From: an uncultured Bacteroidales bacterium
Lineage (GTDB): Bacteria > Bacteroidota > Bacteroidia > Bacteroidales > Muribaculaceae
Length of the DNA stretch: 64,000 bases
Direction of reading: 5' to 3'
Assembly: GCA_947072905.1 (NCBI GenBank)
Contig: CAMTKF010000001.1
Span: forward strand, 62,001 to 126,000
The translations under genes and the position numbers were made by a program. How positions within the stretch are numbered: the stretch's first letter is position 1; each line of letters begins with the position of its first letter. Below are positions 20,995 to 30,869 of this stretch, piece by piece. The notes beneath the pieces are model-generated. The model saw nothing but the letters and a program-made list of their open reading frames with translations, searched no databases and was not told the origin of the DNA.

Positions 20995-21945
20995 ATGCAA
21001 GGTTTAGTAGTAAGAAATACAGGTTCTAATTATATAGTGGCCACTGACAACGATCCGTCGGTGGAAATTCCATGCAAAATAAAAGGAAATTTCAGGATTA
21101 AAGGAATACGCACTACAAATCCGGTGGCAGTTGGCGACCATGTGACCATAGGTACGCCGGGGCCTGACGGAGTTGCGTTTATTACGGCTATTTCACCGCG
21201 CAGAAATTATATAATCCGTCGCGCGAGCAATCTTTCCAAGGAATCCCACATCATTGCGGCCAATGTAGACCTTGCCATGCTGGTGATCACAGTTGCCCAC
21301 CCTACCACATCAACAACTTTCATAGACAGGTTTCTGGCAACAGCGACTGCCTACAACATACCGGCGCTTATAGTCATCAATAAAATAGATCTGCTCACAG
21401 AACCAGAGGACAACGATCTGCTCGAAGCCATCAAATATCTATATACTTCAATTGGCTATCAAGTGGCTTTCATTTCTGCCAAGACCGGCCGGGGTATTGA
21501 TGATCTGCGTAACATAATCAGTGGCAAGATAGTTCTGGTCTCAGGCAACTCAGGTGTTGGTAAATCCACGCTCATAAATGACCTCGTTCCGGGACTTAAC
21601 CTCAAGATATCAGAAATTTCGGCAGTACACGATACCGGGGTTCATACAACCACTTTCAGCGAACTCTTCAGGCTACCGGGTGACGATGGCGGAGCGATTA
21701 TTGACACACCCGGAGTCAGAGGATTCGGTACAATTGACTTCGATAAATATGAGGTAGCGCATTATTTCCCCGAACTTTTTGAGATTTCAAAAGATTGCCG
21801 GTTCAACAATTGCACTCATACACACGAGCCGGGATGTGCGGTGTTGGAAGCTCTTGAAGAAAACCGTATAGCACAGAGCCGCTATGCCTCATACCTCTCG
21901 ATTCTCGACGACGCACAAGACGAAAAATATCGCAAAGGTTATTAA
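20995..21945 (+). CDS. rsgA: Ribosome small-subunit-dependent GTPase A
   Basis: INKIDLL, VSGNSGVGKSTLIND, DTPGVRGFG, CRFNNCTHTHEPGCAV zinc motif (circularly permuted GTPase). Confidence 0.96.
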   Translation: MQGLVVRNTGSNYIVATDNDPSVEIPCKIKGNFRIKGIRTTNPVAVGDHVTIGTPGPDGVAFITAISPRRNYIIRRASNLSKESHIIAANVDLAMLVITVAHPTTSTTFIDRFLATATAYNIPALIVINKIDLLTEPEDNDLLEAIKYLYTSIGYQVAFISAKTGRGIDDLRNIISGKIVLVSGNSGVGKSTLINDLVPGLNLKISEISAVHDTGVHTTTFSELFRLPGDDGGAIIDTPGVRGFGTIDFDKYEVAHYFPELFEISKDCRFNNCTHTHEPGCAVLEALEENRIAQSRYASYLSILDDAQDEKYRKGY

Positions 21946-21950
21946 GACAT

Positions 21951-22013
21951 TCAGACATAAAAAAACAGGAACACAGTAAATGACAGCTGTGTTCCTGTTT
22001 TTTTTATGTCTGA
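21951..22013. terminator. Bidirectional terminator between convergent rsgA and tnaA
   Basis: TCAGACATAAAAAAACAGGAACACAG ... CTGTGTTCCTGTTTTTTTTATGTCTGA. Confidence 0.9.
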
Positions 22014-22016
22014 AAA

Positions 22017-23393
22017 TTATTTAAGGGGTTCAAGTTGCACGGTGAAATGGCGCATGAGTTCGGTTTCCCAAACAATCTTATAGCCACGTGTGATGCTCTC
22101 ACGACGGTCAAACACGTTCTTCAGAGCTACAGCAATCACATCCATGTGATTGTTGGTATATACTCGGCGAGCTATGCACAGACGCAGAAGGTCCATACCT
22201 CCGAAACGGTTTTCGCGTGTTACAGGATCACGGTCGGCAAGGATGTATCCGATTTCGCAACCGCGTACACCGGCTTCCTTATACAGCTCTATGGCAAGAG
22301 TCTGGGCAGGGAATTCTTCTTTGGGGACTTTTGTCAGCACAAGACCGGCGTCTACAAAGATTGCATGACCACCCACGGGACGCTGATAAGGAATACCGAA
22401 TTCATCAAGGCGCGAAGCAAGATACTGTACCTGACGTATACGGGTGTCGAGATTTGCAAACTCGGTATTTTCGTCGAGGCCTACCGCCAGAGCTGCCATA
22501 TCGCGACCATTCATACCACCGTAGGTAAGATAACCCTCAAACGGGATGCAATACTTCTTGGCACCCTCATACCAATCCTCGTGGCGGGTGGCGATAAATC
22601 CACCCATGTTCACGATACCGTCTTTCTTGGCCGACATTGTCATGCCGTCGGCGTATGAGAACATTTCGCGGGCTATTTCCTTGATTGTCTTGTCGGCATA
22701 ACCCTCTTCGCGTGTCTTTATGAAGTATGCGTTCTCGGCAAAGCGAGCAGAGTCGAGAATCACACGTTTACCATATTTATCAGCAACACGGCGTACTTCC
22801 TTGAGGTTTTCCATTGATACGGGCTGTCCGCCTGCGGTGTTGTTTGTAACAGTGACTACGATAAATGCTACTTTGTCGCCATTTTCAGCGAGCACTTTCT
22901 CAAGCTTGGCAACATCAACATTGCCCTTGAAAGGCAATTCGAGCTGAGTGTTTTTTGCCTCGTCAATAGTGCAGTCGAGAGCGGTGGCTTTACGGCTCTC
23001 GATGTGACCTTTGGTGGTATCGAAGTGAGAATTACCCGGTACTATGTCGCCTTCTTTCACCAGATGCGAGAACAGCACATTCTCGGCAGCACGACCCTGA
23101 TGGGTAGGAATAACGTATTCAAAGCCGGTGATTCGGGTAATCACATCCTTCAGTTCATAGAATGAGCGCGAACCGGCATAGCTCTCGTCGCCCATCATCA
23201 GCGCAGCCCACTGGCGGTCGCTCATGGCACCGGTGCCCGAGTCGGTCAAGCAATCTATATATACTTGATCGGCAGGTAGTTGAAAAAGATTATAGTGAGC
23301 ATCCTTAATCCATTGCTCACGTTCTTCACGGGTTGAAGTGCGGATATGTTCAACCATTTTTATTTTCCAAGATTCAGCTATAGGTAGTTCCAT
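22017..23393 (-). CDS. tnaA: Tryptophanase (beta-eliminating lyase)
   Basis: IPTHQGRAAENVLFS, DSARFAENAYFIKTREEGYADKTIKEIAREMFSYADGMTMSAKKDGIVNMGGFIA. Confidence 0.94.
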   Translation of the reverse strand: MELPIAESWKIKMVEHIRTSTREEREQWIKDAHYNLFQLPADQVYIDCLTDSGTGAMSDRQWAALMMGDESYAGSRSFYELKDVITRITGFEYVIPTHQGRAAENVLFSHLVKEGDIVPGNSHFDTTKGHIESRKATALDCTIDEAKNTQLELPFKGNVDVAKLEKVLAENGDKVAFIVVTVTNNTAGGQPVSMENLKEVRRVADKYGKRVILDSARFAENAYFIKTREEGYADKTIKEIAREMFSYADGMTMSAKKDGIVNMGGFIATRHEDWYEGAKKYCIPFEGYLTYGGMNGRDMAALAVGLDENTEFANLDTRIRQVQYLASRLDEFGIPYQRPVGGHAIFVDAGLVLTKVPKEEFPAQTLAIELYKEAGVRGCEIGYILADRDPVTRENRFGGMDLLRLCIARRVYTNNHMDVIAVALKNVFDRRESITRGYKIVWETELMRHFTVQLEPLK

Positions 23394-23576
23394 GGTAGTT
23401 GATTTAAATTATCAATCCTCAAAATTAATCTATTTCTTTAATTTCACATACATAAAAACATGTGTTATTAAGCATATTTCGTATTTTTAACAGATAATTT
23501 TCTGATTTCAACCTTCTATTTAATGATATTATTTGTTTGTTTTGTTAATACTTATTGTGTAATTTTGCATCCATAT

Positions 23577-24374
23577 ATGAATATTTTTGAAACCATAAGT
23601 CTGCGTCGCAGTGTCCGCAATTTTGACGGATGCGCTATTTCTGATTCTCAGGCAAAACAGATCAGACAGAGTATACAACGAGCTTCATCTCCTTTTGGAG
23701 GGAAGTATACTATAAAACTTGTAAATGTTGACGATGTTGATGAATTCAAGCCTTCGACCTACGGTGTTATAAAAGGTGCCAGGTCATATCTGTTGCTCGG
23801 TCTTGAAGTCTCAGACCCGCGATCATGGCTCTCGGGGGGATATGCTCTGGAACAGGTTGTGCTCGACATAACTGCCATGCAGTTGGCAACGTGTTGGGTT
23901 TCAGGTACGTTCAAGAGCAGTTCATTTGAGCGTGTGGCAGCCTTGCCACAAGAACAAAAACTTATAGCAGTGATTCCGGTCGGTGTACCTGCCCAACAAA
24001 AAAGCTTCATAGAACGGCTGATGCGTACATTTGCCAAATGCGGCACCCGCAAGCCATTCTCCGACATGTTTTTCATGAATAACTTCTCAACTCCGCTTCC
24101 CGAAGACGGACAATTTGCAAAGCCGCTCGAAATGATGCGCTGGGCACCGTCAGCCGTAAATGCCCAGCCGTGGAGGGCGTTGGTTAAGGGTAATCAAGTT
24201 GATTTTTACTATACCGGCAGTGGTAATGCCAAGATTCTCGATATGGGCATAGGATTGTGCCATTTTGCACTCGCGTGCGAAGCCCTCAATGTGACCGGCG
24301 CATACGTTAATAATGAGTTTCATGAATCAGGACCGGACGGAACCACTTATTTGATTTCGTTTATACAGGCATAA
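23577..24374 (+). CDS. Nitroreductase family protein
   Basis: MNIFETISLRRSVRNF, LEMMRWAPSAVNAQPWR; start at 23577 preferred over the 23523 ORF start. Confidence 0.85.
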   Translation: MNIFETISLRRSVRNFDGCAISDSQAKQIRQSIQRASSPFGGKYTIKLVNVDDVDEFKPSTYGVIKGARSYLLLGLEVSDPRSWLSGGYALEQVVLDITAMQLATCWVSGTFKSSSFERVAALPQEQKLIAVIPVGVPAQQKSFIERLMRTFAKCGTRKPFSDMFFMNNFSTPLPEDGQFAKPLEMMRWAPSAVNAQPWRALVKGNQVDFYYTGSGNAKILDMGIGLCHFALACEALNVTGAYVNNEFHESGPDGTTYLISFIQA

Positions 24375-24420
24375 AAAATCGGTACAGATTCAAGAAGTGC
24401 AGAATCTGTACCGATTTTTA
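24375..24420. terminator. Bidirectional terminator between convergent genes
   Basis: AAAAATCGGTACAGATTC ... GAATCTGTACCGATTTTT perfect 18-bp inverted repeat. Confidence 0.9.
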
Positions 24421-24430
24421 AGAATCTGAT

Positions 24431-25003
24431 TTATTGAGGTATTGCGTAGCTCAAGGTTTCTATGTAATACCCTACGGTAAGGGTTGTATCGGCCGGATTG
24501 ACATTAGCCATTGAGTCAAGACGCGCTTTCATTCCAAGTGCTGAGTTTCCGCTGCGGGCCTCTGCATCGCAATGACCTTCAGCCACCTCTTTTTCATATT
24601 TGGCCACCATAGCGTCAACCTCAGAGCGAGTCACAAAGTTAGGAGTTACGATTCCGGATACGGTGATTGCCTTTTCGGGGCATGAGGGATCGAATGCCCC
24701 ACCGATTGCTTCGGTAGCCACACACATCAGCAATGAAGGAGTAGCTGTTGTATCGGGATTGGCAAGGAAAGCTTTGGTGCCTCCATGCTTGCACAGATGG
24801 CTGCATACGCCCTCAACCGTTACGGTATCACCGGCATATTCAGCCGGATTTGCCAAAAGGCGGTCAACTGTTATCGTGGGGAGTGCTGCCATGCTCAGGC
24901 TGTCGGCATCCGACTCGGCACCTTTACCCGAACCGCCACACGACATAAGTCCGGTGGATGCTACTGCAAGCGCACCGGCAATGATAAATTGTGATAATTT
25001 CAT
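24431..25003 (-). CDS. Lipoprotein with probable OB-fold-like domain, function unknown
   Basis: Lipobox GLMSC; YAGDTVTVEGVCSHLCKHGGTKAFL ... ITVSGIVTP. Confidence 0.65.
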   Translation of the reverse strand: MKLSQFIIAGALAVASTGLMSCGGSGKGAESDADSLSMAALPTITVDRLLANPAEYAGDTVTVEGVCSHLCKHGGTKAFLANPDTTATPSLLMCVATEAIGGAFDPSCPEKAITVSGIVTPNFVTRSEVDAMVAKYEKEVAEGHCDAEARSGNSALGMKARLDSMANVNPADTTLTVGYYIETLSYAIPQ

Positions 25004-25108
25004 AAATATTTATTGTATAGATAAATTTCAGGATAATTTGTATTTCTGCAAATTTACAAAAAAATCGTACATATTCAATAATTACAGATTTTTTACGTTA
25101 ATAAATAT

Positions 25109-27088
25109 ATGAAATCTGATGTAATAAAATATATCCTTGCAGCATGTATCTTAGCCGGTATGGCTATATCGTTGCCCTCGTGTGGCGGCGCCAAACTCTC
25201 CACTGCCAATGAGCAGATGGCACGTGGCGAATATTTCGATGCAGCCAAGACTTACAGGAAAATATACAATAAACATACAAAAAAAGAAGAACGCCCTCTG
25301 CGTGGCGAAGTTGCTTTCAAAATGGCCGAATGCCATCGTCACCTCAACCAATTCCAAAGAGCTGCGGCTGCATACCAGAATGCAATACGCTATGAATGGC
25401 CCGACACAATGGCCTATCTCTATCTTGCCGAGATGCAACATGGTGCCGGACAATATGCGCAGGCGGTAAAAAGCTACGAAGCATTCCTCGACATGCGTCC
25501 CGACAGCAAGGAGGCTCAAACCGGCCTCGCCGGTGCGAAAAAAGCACTGGCCAAGAGTGGCGGCACACGATACGTTGTGCGCAAGGCCGACATGTTCAAT
25601 TCTCCACGCAGCGACTTCTCGCCTATGTTTGTGCCGGGACAATACGACAGGCTTTATTTCTCAACCACACGCGAGAAAGTCAACGGTCCGCGCAGCGAAA
25701 TAACCGGTATGAAAAAAGGTGATATATGGTTTGCCTCAAAAAATGAACAAGGTGTATGGCAACGCCCCGAACCGGTTGAGGGCGAACTGAATACCGAAAT
25801 GGACGAAGGCATAATGAGCTTCTCTCCGGATGGCAACATGATGTATCTGACACGTGCACGCCGCGAACCCAATTCGCCCACCACCGTAGAGATATTCACT
25901 TCGCAACGCAGCGATGCCAAGTGGAGTGCTCCCGTTAAATATGTAATCTCGGGTGATACCCTCTCGGCTATGGGTCACCCGGCTGTTTCGCCGGACGGTC
26001 AATGGCTATATTTCTCAAGCGACATGCCCGGCGGCTCGGGCCAAAGGGATATATGGCGCGTAAACCTGATTGAAAAAGTAGGAACTCTTGAGAATCTCGG
26101 CGAGTGGATCAATACTCCGGGCGATGAAATGTTTCCTTTCGTCCGCTCCGATTCTGTCTTATACTTCGCATCAGACGGCCATCCCGGTTATGGAGGTCTC
26201 GACCTCTTCAGAGCAGAGCTTAAGAAATCGGGCGGCTGGCAGGTGACTAACATGGGCACACCGGTAAATTCCTCGGCAGACGATTTCGGAATAACATTCG
26301 GCGAGGGCGAAAGCGGATTTTTCTCTTCAAACCGCAATGACGCCCGCGGCTATGATGCAATATACTCTTTTGAACTGCCTGATCTTAAGATATTGATTTC
26401 TGGCTGGGTGCTCGACAAGGATGAAGAACCCGTACCAAATGCAGTCATAAGAATTGTAGGAAACGACGGCTCAAATCAGAAGCAGGTAGCACGCGACGAC
26501 GGCTCTTTCTCGTTTCCGCTGCAACGTGGTGTCAGCTACGTGATGCTTGCCGGCGCAAAAGGGTATCTTAATGCCCGTCAGGAATTTACGAGCGATACAG
26601 CCGAAGAAGATGCTGAGTATGGCGTTGACTTCATACTGGCTTCGATTCACAAGCCTGTGGTGATTGACAATATATTCTACGATTTTGACAAAGCCACACT
26701 AAGACCGGAATCAAAAGAAGCTCTTGACGAAATGGTGCAGGTACTCAAAGATAATCCAAACGTGACTATCGAAATGGCATCGCACACCGACCGCAAGGGT
26801 ACAGATGAATACAACATCAACCTTTCGAGCCGCCGCGCACAATCTGTTATAGATTATCTGATTGAAAATGGCATCTCTGCTGACCGCTTGCAAAGTCAGG
26901 GCTATGGAGAATCGCGCCCCAAGACTATCACTAAAAAACTTGCGCGCGTATATCCGCAATTTAAGGAAGGCGACATCCTTACTGAAGATTACATCCTTCA
27001 GCTCAGCCCCGAAGATCAGGAAATAGCCGATCAAATCAATCGTCGCACAGAGTTCCAGGTACTCTCTATTGACTATCAAATGTTCTGA
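25109..27088 (+). CDS. OmpA-family lipoprotein with TPR, WD40/PD40 propeller and carboxypeptidase-regulatory-like domain (PorE-like architecture)
   Basis: Lipobox SLPSC; TPR-like N-terminus; SPDGNMMYLTRA/SPDGQWLYFSSDMPGG propeller repeats; ISGWVLDKDEEPVPNAVIRI; C-terminal NIFYDFDKATLRPESKEALDEM OmpA motif. Confidence 0.88.
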   Translation: MKSDVIKYILAACILAGMAISLPSCGGAKLSTANEQMARGEYFDAAKTYRKIYNKHTKKEERPLRGEVAFKMAECHRHLNQFQRAAAAYQNAIRYEWPDTMAYLYLAEMQHGAGQYAQAVKSYEAFLDMRPDSKEAQTGLAGAKKALAKSGGTRYVVRKADMFNSPRSDFSPMFVPGQYDRLYFSTTREKVNGPRSEITGMKKGDIWFASKNEQGVWQRPEPVEGELNTEMDEGIMSFSPDGNMMYLTRARREPNSPTTVEIFTSQRSDAKWSAPVKYVISGDTLSAMGHPAVSPDGQWLYFSSDMPGGSGQRDIWRVNLIEKVGTLENLGEWINTPGDEMFPFVRSDSVLYFASDGHPGYGGLDLFRAELKKSGGWQVTNMGTPVNSSADDFGITFGEGESGFFSSNRNDARGYDAIYSFELPDLKILISGWVLDKDEEPVPNAVIRIVGNDGSNQKQVARDDGSFSFPLQRGVSYVMLAGAKGYLNARQEFTSDTAEEDAEYGVDFILASIHKPVVIDNIFYDFDKATLRPESKEALDEMVQVLKDNPNVTIEMASHTDRKGTDEYNINLSSRRAQSVIDYLIENGISADRLQSQGYGESRPKTITKKLARVYPQFKEGDILTEDYILQLSPEDQEIADQINRRTEFQVLSIDYQMF

Positions 27089-27090
27089 TT

Positions 27091-27924
27091 ATGAAATTCC
27101 GTACGGAAATAGGAACCCTGAAGGGCGGATTCAACATAAGCCATGACGATCGCATAGTGCTGCTCGGCTCATGTTTTGCTGACAATGTAGGCGAGCGGCT
27201 CCGGCAAGATGGCTTCAACGTGGTGTATAATCCACTTGGACCATTGTTCAATCCCGCCTCTATTTTCTCAGTATTGAAACGCGGGCGCAAGGAGTTTTCG
27301 CCTGACGAATTTATAAATTTCAACGGCGTATGGCATGCCCTAAGCTTCGCCAACCGATATCAGGACAGCGACCCTGTCCGGCTTGCCGACACTCTTAACT
27401 CAGAATACATTGCCTTATGCGATGCAATTGAAAATGCCACCGTGCTTATCATCACATTCGGAACAAACAAGGTTTATGAGCTGGCGTCGGATAATTCCAT
27501 TGCAGGTAATTGCCACAAACTGCCGGCTGCATTTTTTCATGAAAGATTTCTGCCTGTAGAGGAAATACTCGCTCTGGCAAATGGACTGTCTTTCGGTCCT
27601 AAAACCATATTCACACTAAGTCCTGTAAGATACCCCGGCGACGGACTTCCGCAGGGCTTTTTGTCTAAAGCGACATTGCGTGTGGCCATTGATCAACTGT
27701 GCGCTGCTGTCGGTGCCGACTATTTTCCGTCATACGAGATAGTAAACGATGATCTGCGCGATTACAGATTCTACAATCCCGACTTGCGTCATGTCTCTGA
27801 CATGGCTGTAACATATATTTACGAACATTTTTCAGATACTTACTTTTCCAAAGATACAATTGCCCGTGCGGAGATTTGTCATAAACAATTTCTACGCAGC
27901 GCACACCGACAAATTATAAAATAA
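27091..27924 (+). CDS. GSCFA domain protein
   Basis: VLLGSCFADNVGERL (GSCFA), ITFGTNKVYE, LSPVRYPGDG. Confidence 0.9.
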   Translation: MKFRTEIGTLKGGFNISHDDRIVLLGSCFADNVGERLRQDGFNVVYNPLGPLFNPASIFSVLKRGRKEFSPDEFINFNGVWHALSFANRYQDSDPVRLADTLNSEYIALCDAIENATVLIITFGTNKVYELASDNSIAGNCHKLPAAFFHERFLPVEEILALANGLSFGPKTIFTLSPVRYPGDGLPQGFLSKATLRVAIDQLCAAVGADYFPSYEIVNDDLRDYRFYNPDLRHVSDMAVTYIYEHFSDTYFSKDTIARAEICHKQFLRSAHRQIIK

Positions 27925-27928
27925 GGTC

Positions 27929-30259
27929 ATGACTCTTTCTGAAATCATAGAAATAACAGGTGCCGAAAAGGTAAAGCACACGGATTTACACATCAACGAG
28001 TTCCTGTTTGACTCGCGTTCGCTCAGTGAACCCGCGCATACGATGTTCTGCGCAATTTCCACCGATTCGGCTGACGGTCACTCATTTATCGCCGACCTCT
28101 ATGCCAAGGGTGTACGTATGTTCATGGTAGAACGCATTCCCGATTGGGCCAGACGTTGCAGCGATGCAGTCTTTATCAAGGTTGAGAATGTTCTCAAAGC
28201 GGTAGAACGCATCGGAAGTCAGGCACGTAGTTCGCTCAACTGCCCTGTTGTAGGTATCACAGGATCTCAGGGTAAAACAGTTGTAAAAGAATTGATATAT
28301 GAAGCGGCCGGCGGTGGCGCCTGGCGCAGCCCGCGCAGTTGGAACTCCCGCCTTGGTGTGCCGGTTTCTTTGCTTGAGGTTCCTGCCGATACTTCGGTAG
28401 CACTCGTTGAATGTGGCATTGACAGTGCAGGCGATATGGAAGAAATAGAGAAAATCGTAAAACCGGATTTTGGTATACTGACAAGTATTACCGATGAGCA
28501 CGACAACGGATTCAACTCCCGTGAAGAAAAAATACGCGAGAAACTCAAGTTGTTCAAAAATGTCTCCGTTCTGATATACGATGCGTCAACCCCATTGGTT
28601 GACAATATTGTCCGAGAAACATTCCCGGCCGAAAATCTGCGTCCGGTCAAAGCCGACAGCATCGACAACATAAACAAAGCGTTAGCCAAGGCAACTCTTA
28701 AAGAGCTTGGAATGGATGATAGCAGAGTGGACAATATAGAACCTATTGCCAACCGCATGGCCGTACACGAATGTGTCAACGACTGCGTGATGATTTACGA
28801 CGGATTCACTCACGATCTTCGTTCGCTGAAATCCGCGCTCGACTTTATGCGCAGACGCTCGACATCGGGCCGTACATCCACACTGATCACTTCTGATTTC
28901 AAGGCTGACAGAGATACTTATGCACAGCTGGCCCGCATGCTCAAAAATTTCGGTGTTAACAGGATAATAAGCATAGGCAGTGCCATAAATGAATATACTT
29001 CGGAATTTGATCCGTCAATCAAAATAGAGACGGTCGATACAGTTGCATCGTTTATAAAACAATATGATATCAACCGTTTTTCATCAGAAACGATATTGAT
29101 TGCCGGAAAACCGTCATCAGACTTCCTGCAAATCAAGGCCATACTCGAGAGTGCGCGTCATGATTCAATTTTTGAAATTAATCTTGACGCAATAACCCAT
29201 AACTTCAATTACTACAGATCGCTTGCCGACTCATCAACCGGATTTGTGGGTATGGTGAAAGCTTCGGCCTACGGAACCGGTGCTCTTGAAGTGAGCAAAA
29301 CCCTACAAGCCCAGGGAGCCGCTTATCTGGCGGTAGCTGTGATTGATGAAGGGGTTGAACTGCGTCGTGGCGGCATCACTATGCCCATCATAGTTATGAA
29401 CCCTGTAACCACCAATTACAAGGCCCTGTTTGACAACAAGCTCGAACCGTCGGTATTCTCGCTTCGAGAACTGAATGTACTTGTAAACGAAGCCCGCAAG
29501 GCCGGTGTAAGCCGGTTTAAAGCACATATCAAACTTGATACCGGCATGCACCGTGTAGGCTTTGTTGAAAGTGAGATTCCACAGCTTATCAAAACCCTAA
29601 GCGAAACTCCCGAGGTTTACGTAGCATCTGTTTTCTCACACCTCGCCACCGCCGATTGCCCCGATGAGAAAGAGTATACCGAAATGCAACTCTCGACATT
29701 CGACCGACTCTCCCGTATAATTGTTGATAATACACCCCACCCTGTGCTGCGGCACATACTCAATACTGCCGGTATAATGACTCATCCTGAAAGACAATAC
29801 GATATGGTTCGTCTGGGTATAGGCCTGTACGGAGTTAGCCCGCTTGATGATGATTCAAATGATATACGTCCGGTTGCTACTCTCAGAACCACTATTATTT
29901 CAATAAAACGATGGCCGGCAGGTACCACCATCGGATATGGACGTCGTGGCAAGCTGTTGCAGGATTCTGTCATTGCCACCGTGCCTATCGGTTATGCTGA
30001 TGGAATTGACCGCCACCTTGGCTGTGGCAACGCATCCTTCATTGTCAATGGAAAGGAATGCCCAACTGTAGGCAGTATTTGTATGGACCAGTGCATGATT
30101 GATGTAACAGGAGTTACTGATGTGGCAATAGGCGATGACGTCGAAATTTTCGGAACACAGCAGCCTGTAGAGAAGCTTGCACAAATACTTGAAACCATAC
30201 CCTACGAGCTTCTTACATCTGTATCGCCACGCGTAAAGCGCGTTTATTACAGAGACTAA
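27929..30259 (+). CDS. Bifunctional MurF-like Mur ligase / alanine racemase fusion
   Basis: N-terminal Mur ligase (GITGSQGKTVVKELIY) and C-terminal Alr (FEINLDAITHNF, MVKASAYGTG, KLDTGMHRVGF, GSICMDQCMIDVT). Confidence 0.93.
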   Translation: MTLSEIIEITGAEKVKHTDLHINEFLFDSRSLSEPAHTMFCAISTDSADGHSFIADLYAKGVRMFMVERIPDWARRCSDAVFIKVENVLKAVERIGSQARSSLNCPVVGITGSQGKTVVKELIYEAAGGGAWRSPRSWNSRLGVPVSLLEVPADTSVALVECGIDSAGDMEEIEKIVKPDFGILTSITDEHDNGFNSREEKIREKLKLFKNVSVLIYDASTPLVDNIVRETFPAENLRPVKADSIDNINKALAKATLKELGMDDSRVDNIEPIANRMAVHECVNDCVMIYDGFTHDLRSLKSALDFMRRRSTSGRTSTLITSDFKADRDTYAQLARMLKNFGVNRIISIGSAINEYTSEFDPSIKIETVDTVASFIKQYDINRFSSETILIAGKPSSDFLQIKAILESARHDSIFEINLDAITHNFNYYRSLADSSTGFVGMVKASAYGTGALEVSKTLQAQGAAYLAVAVIDEGVELRRGGITMPIIVMNPVTTNYKALFDNKLEPSVFSLRELNVLVNEARKAGVSRFKAHIKLDTGMHRVGFVESEIPQLIKTLSETPEVYVASVFSHLATADCPDEKEYTEMQLSTFDRLSRIIVDNTPHPVLRHILNTAGIMTHPERQYDMVRLGIGLYGVSPLDDDSNDIRPVATLRTTIISIKRWPAGTTIGYGRRGKLLQDSVIATVPIGYADGIDRHLGCGNASFIVNGKECPTVGSICMDQCMIDVTGVTDVAIGDDVEIFGTQQPVEKLAQILETIPYELLTSVSPRVKRVYYRD

Positions 30260-30299
30260 GAGCGTGTTTGAATTTAACACACTATAAACGAACATAATA

Positions 30300-30344
30300 C
30301 GCCGCCCGCCGCGCACCGTGAGTTACGATGCGCGGCGGGCGGTG
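30300..30344. other. GC-rich hairpin between convergent genes
   Basis: GCCGCCCGCCGCGCA ... TGCGCGGCGGGCGGT inverted repeat (one G-U pair), no T tract. Confidence 0.7.
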
Positions 30345-30354
30345 TCACAACGTT

Positions 30355-30858
30355 TTATTTAAACAATTTCTGGAAAATCAGGGCGTCGGCATACTCGGTC
30401 TTTCGCCTGAGCCAAGAGCGCAATCGGCCGGCAGGTTTGAATCCGGCTCCGGTAAACAGCGCTTTGGAGGCATCATTGTCTATTGCCACATAAGCCCATA
30501 ACTGGTGCATGCCGAGAGTGCGTATGACGTATGCCTCAAATATCTCCAAGGCCTCTTTTGCATAGCCCTGGCGGCGGCGCGACTCATCAATATAAATACC
30601 GACTCCGGCTCGGCGGTTGACAGGATCAAAGTCAAACATGTCGATATGTCCGACAACCGCATTAAGCGATTCGTCATTTATCATCATGCGCAGTTCGCGT
30701 GTGCTGAAAGGATCAGCCTGATAGTTCTTGATGTATTCCCACACCTGATAGCGCGACAAAGGGGCGCTCTGTGGCAGGGATTCGTTAAAACCGGGGTCGT
30801 TTTCCCACAGGAATATGCTGTCGACATCGGTCTGTTCGGGGGCTCGTAAGGTAATCAT
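30355..30858 (-). CDS. GNAT family N-acetyltransferase (RimJ/RimL-like)
   Basis: RAGVGIYIDESRRRQGYAKEALEIFEAYV acetyl-CoA binding motif. Confidence 0.88.
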   Translation of the reverse strand: MITLRAPEQTDVDSIFLWENDPGFNESLPQSAPLSRYQVWEYIKNYQADPFSTRELRMMINDESLNAVVGHIDMFDFDPVNRRAGVGIYIDESRRRQGYAKEALEIFEAYVIRTLGMHQLWAYVAIDNDASKALFTGAGFKPAGRLRSWLRRKTEYADALIFQKLFK

Positions 30859-30869
30859 AGCATTATGAA

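Noticed and set aside
28082-28779. Minus-strand ORFs (139, 75 and 170 aa) within the MurF-Alr fusion
   Set aside because: Antisense shadows overlapping each other in different frames
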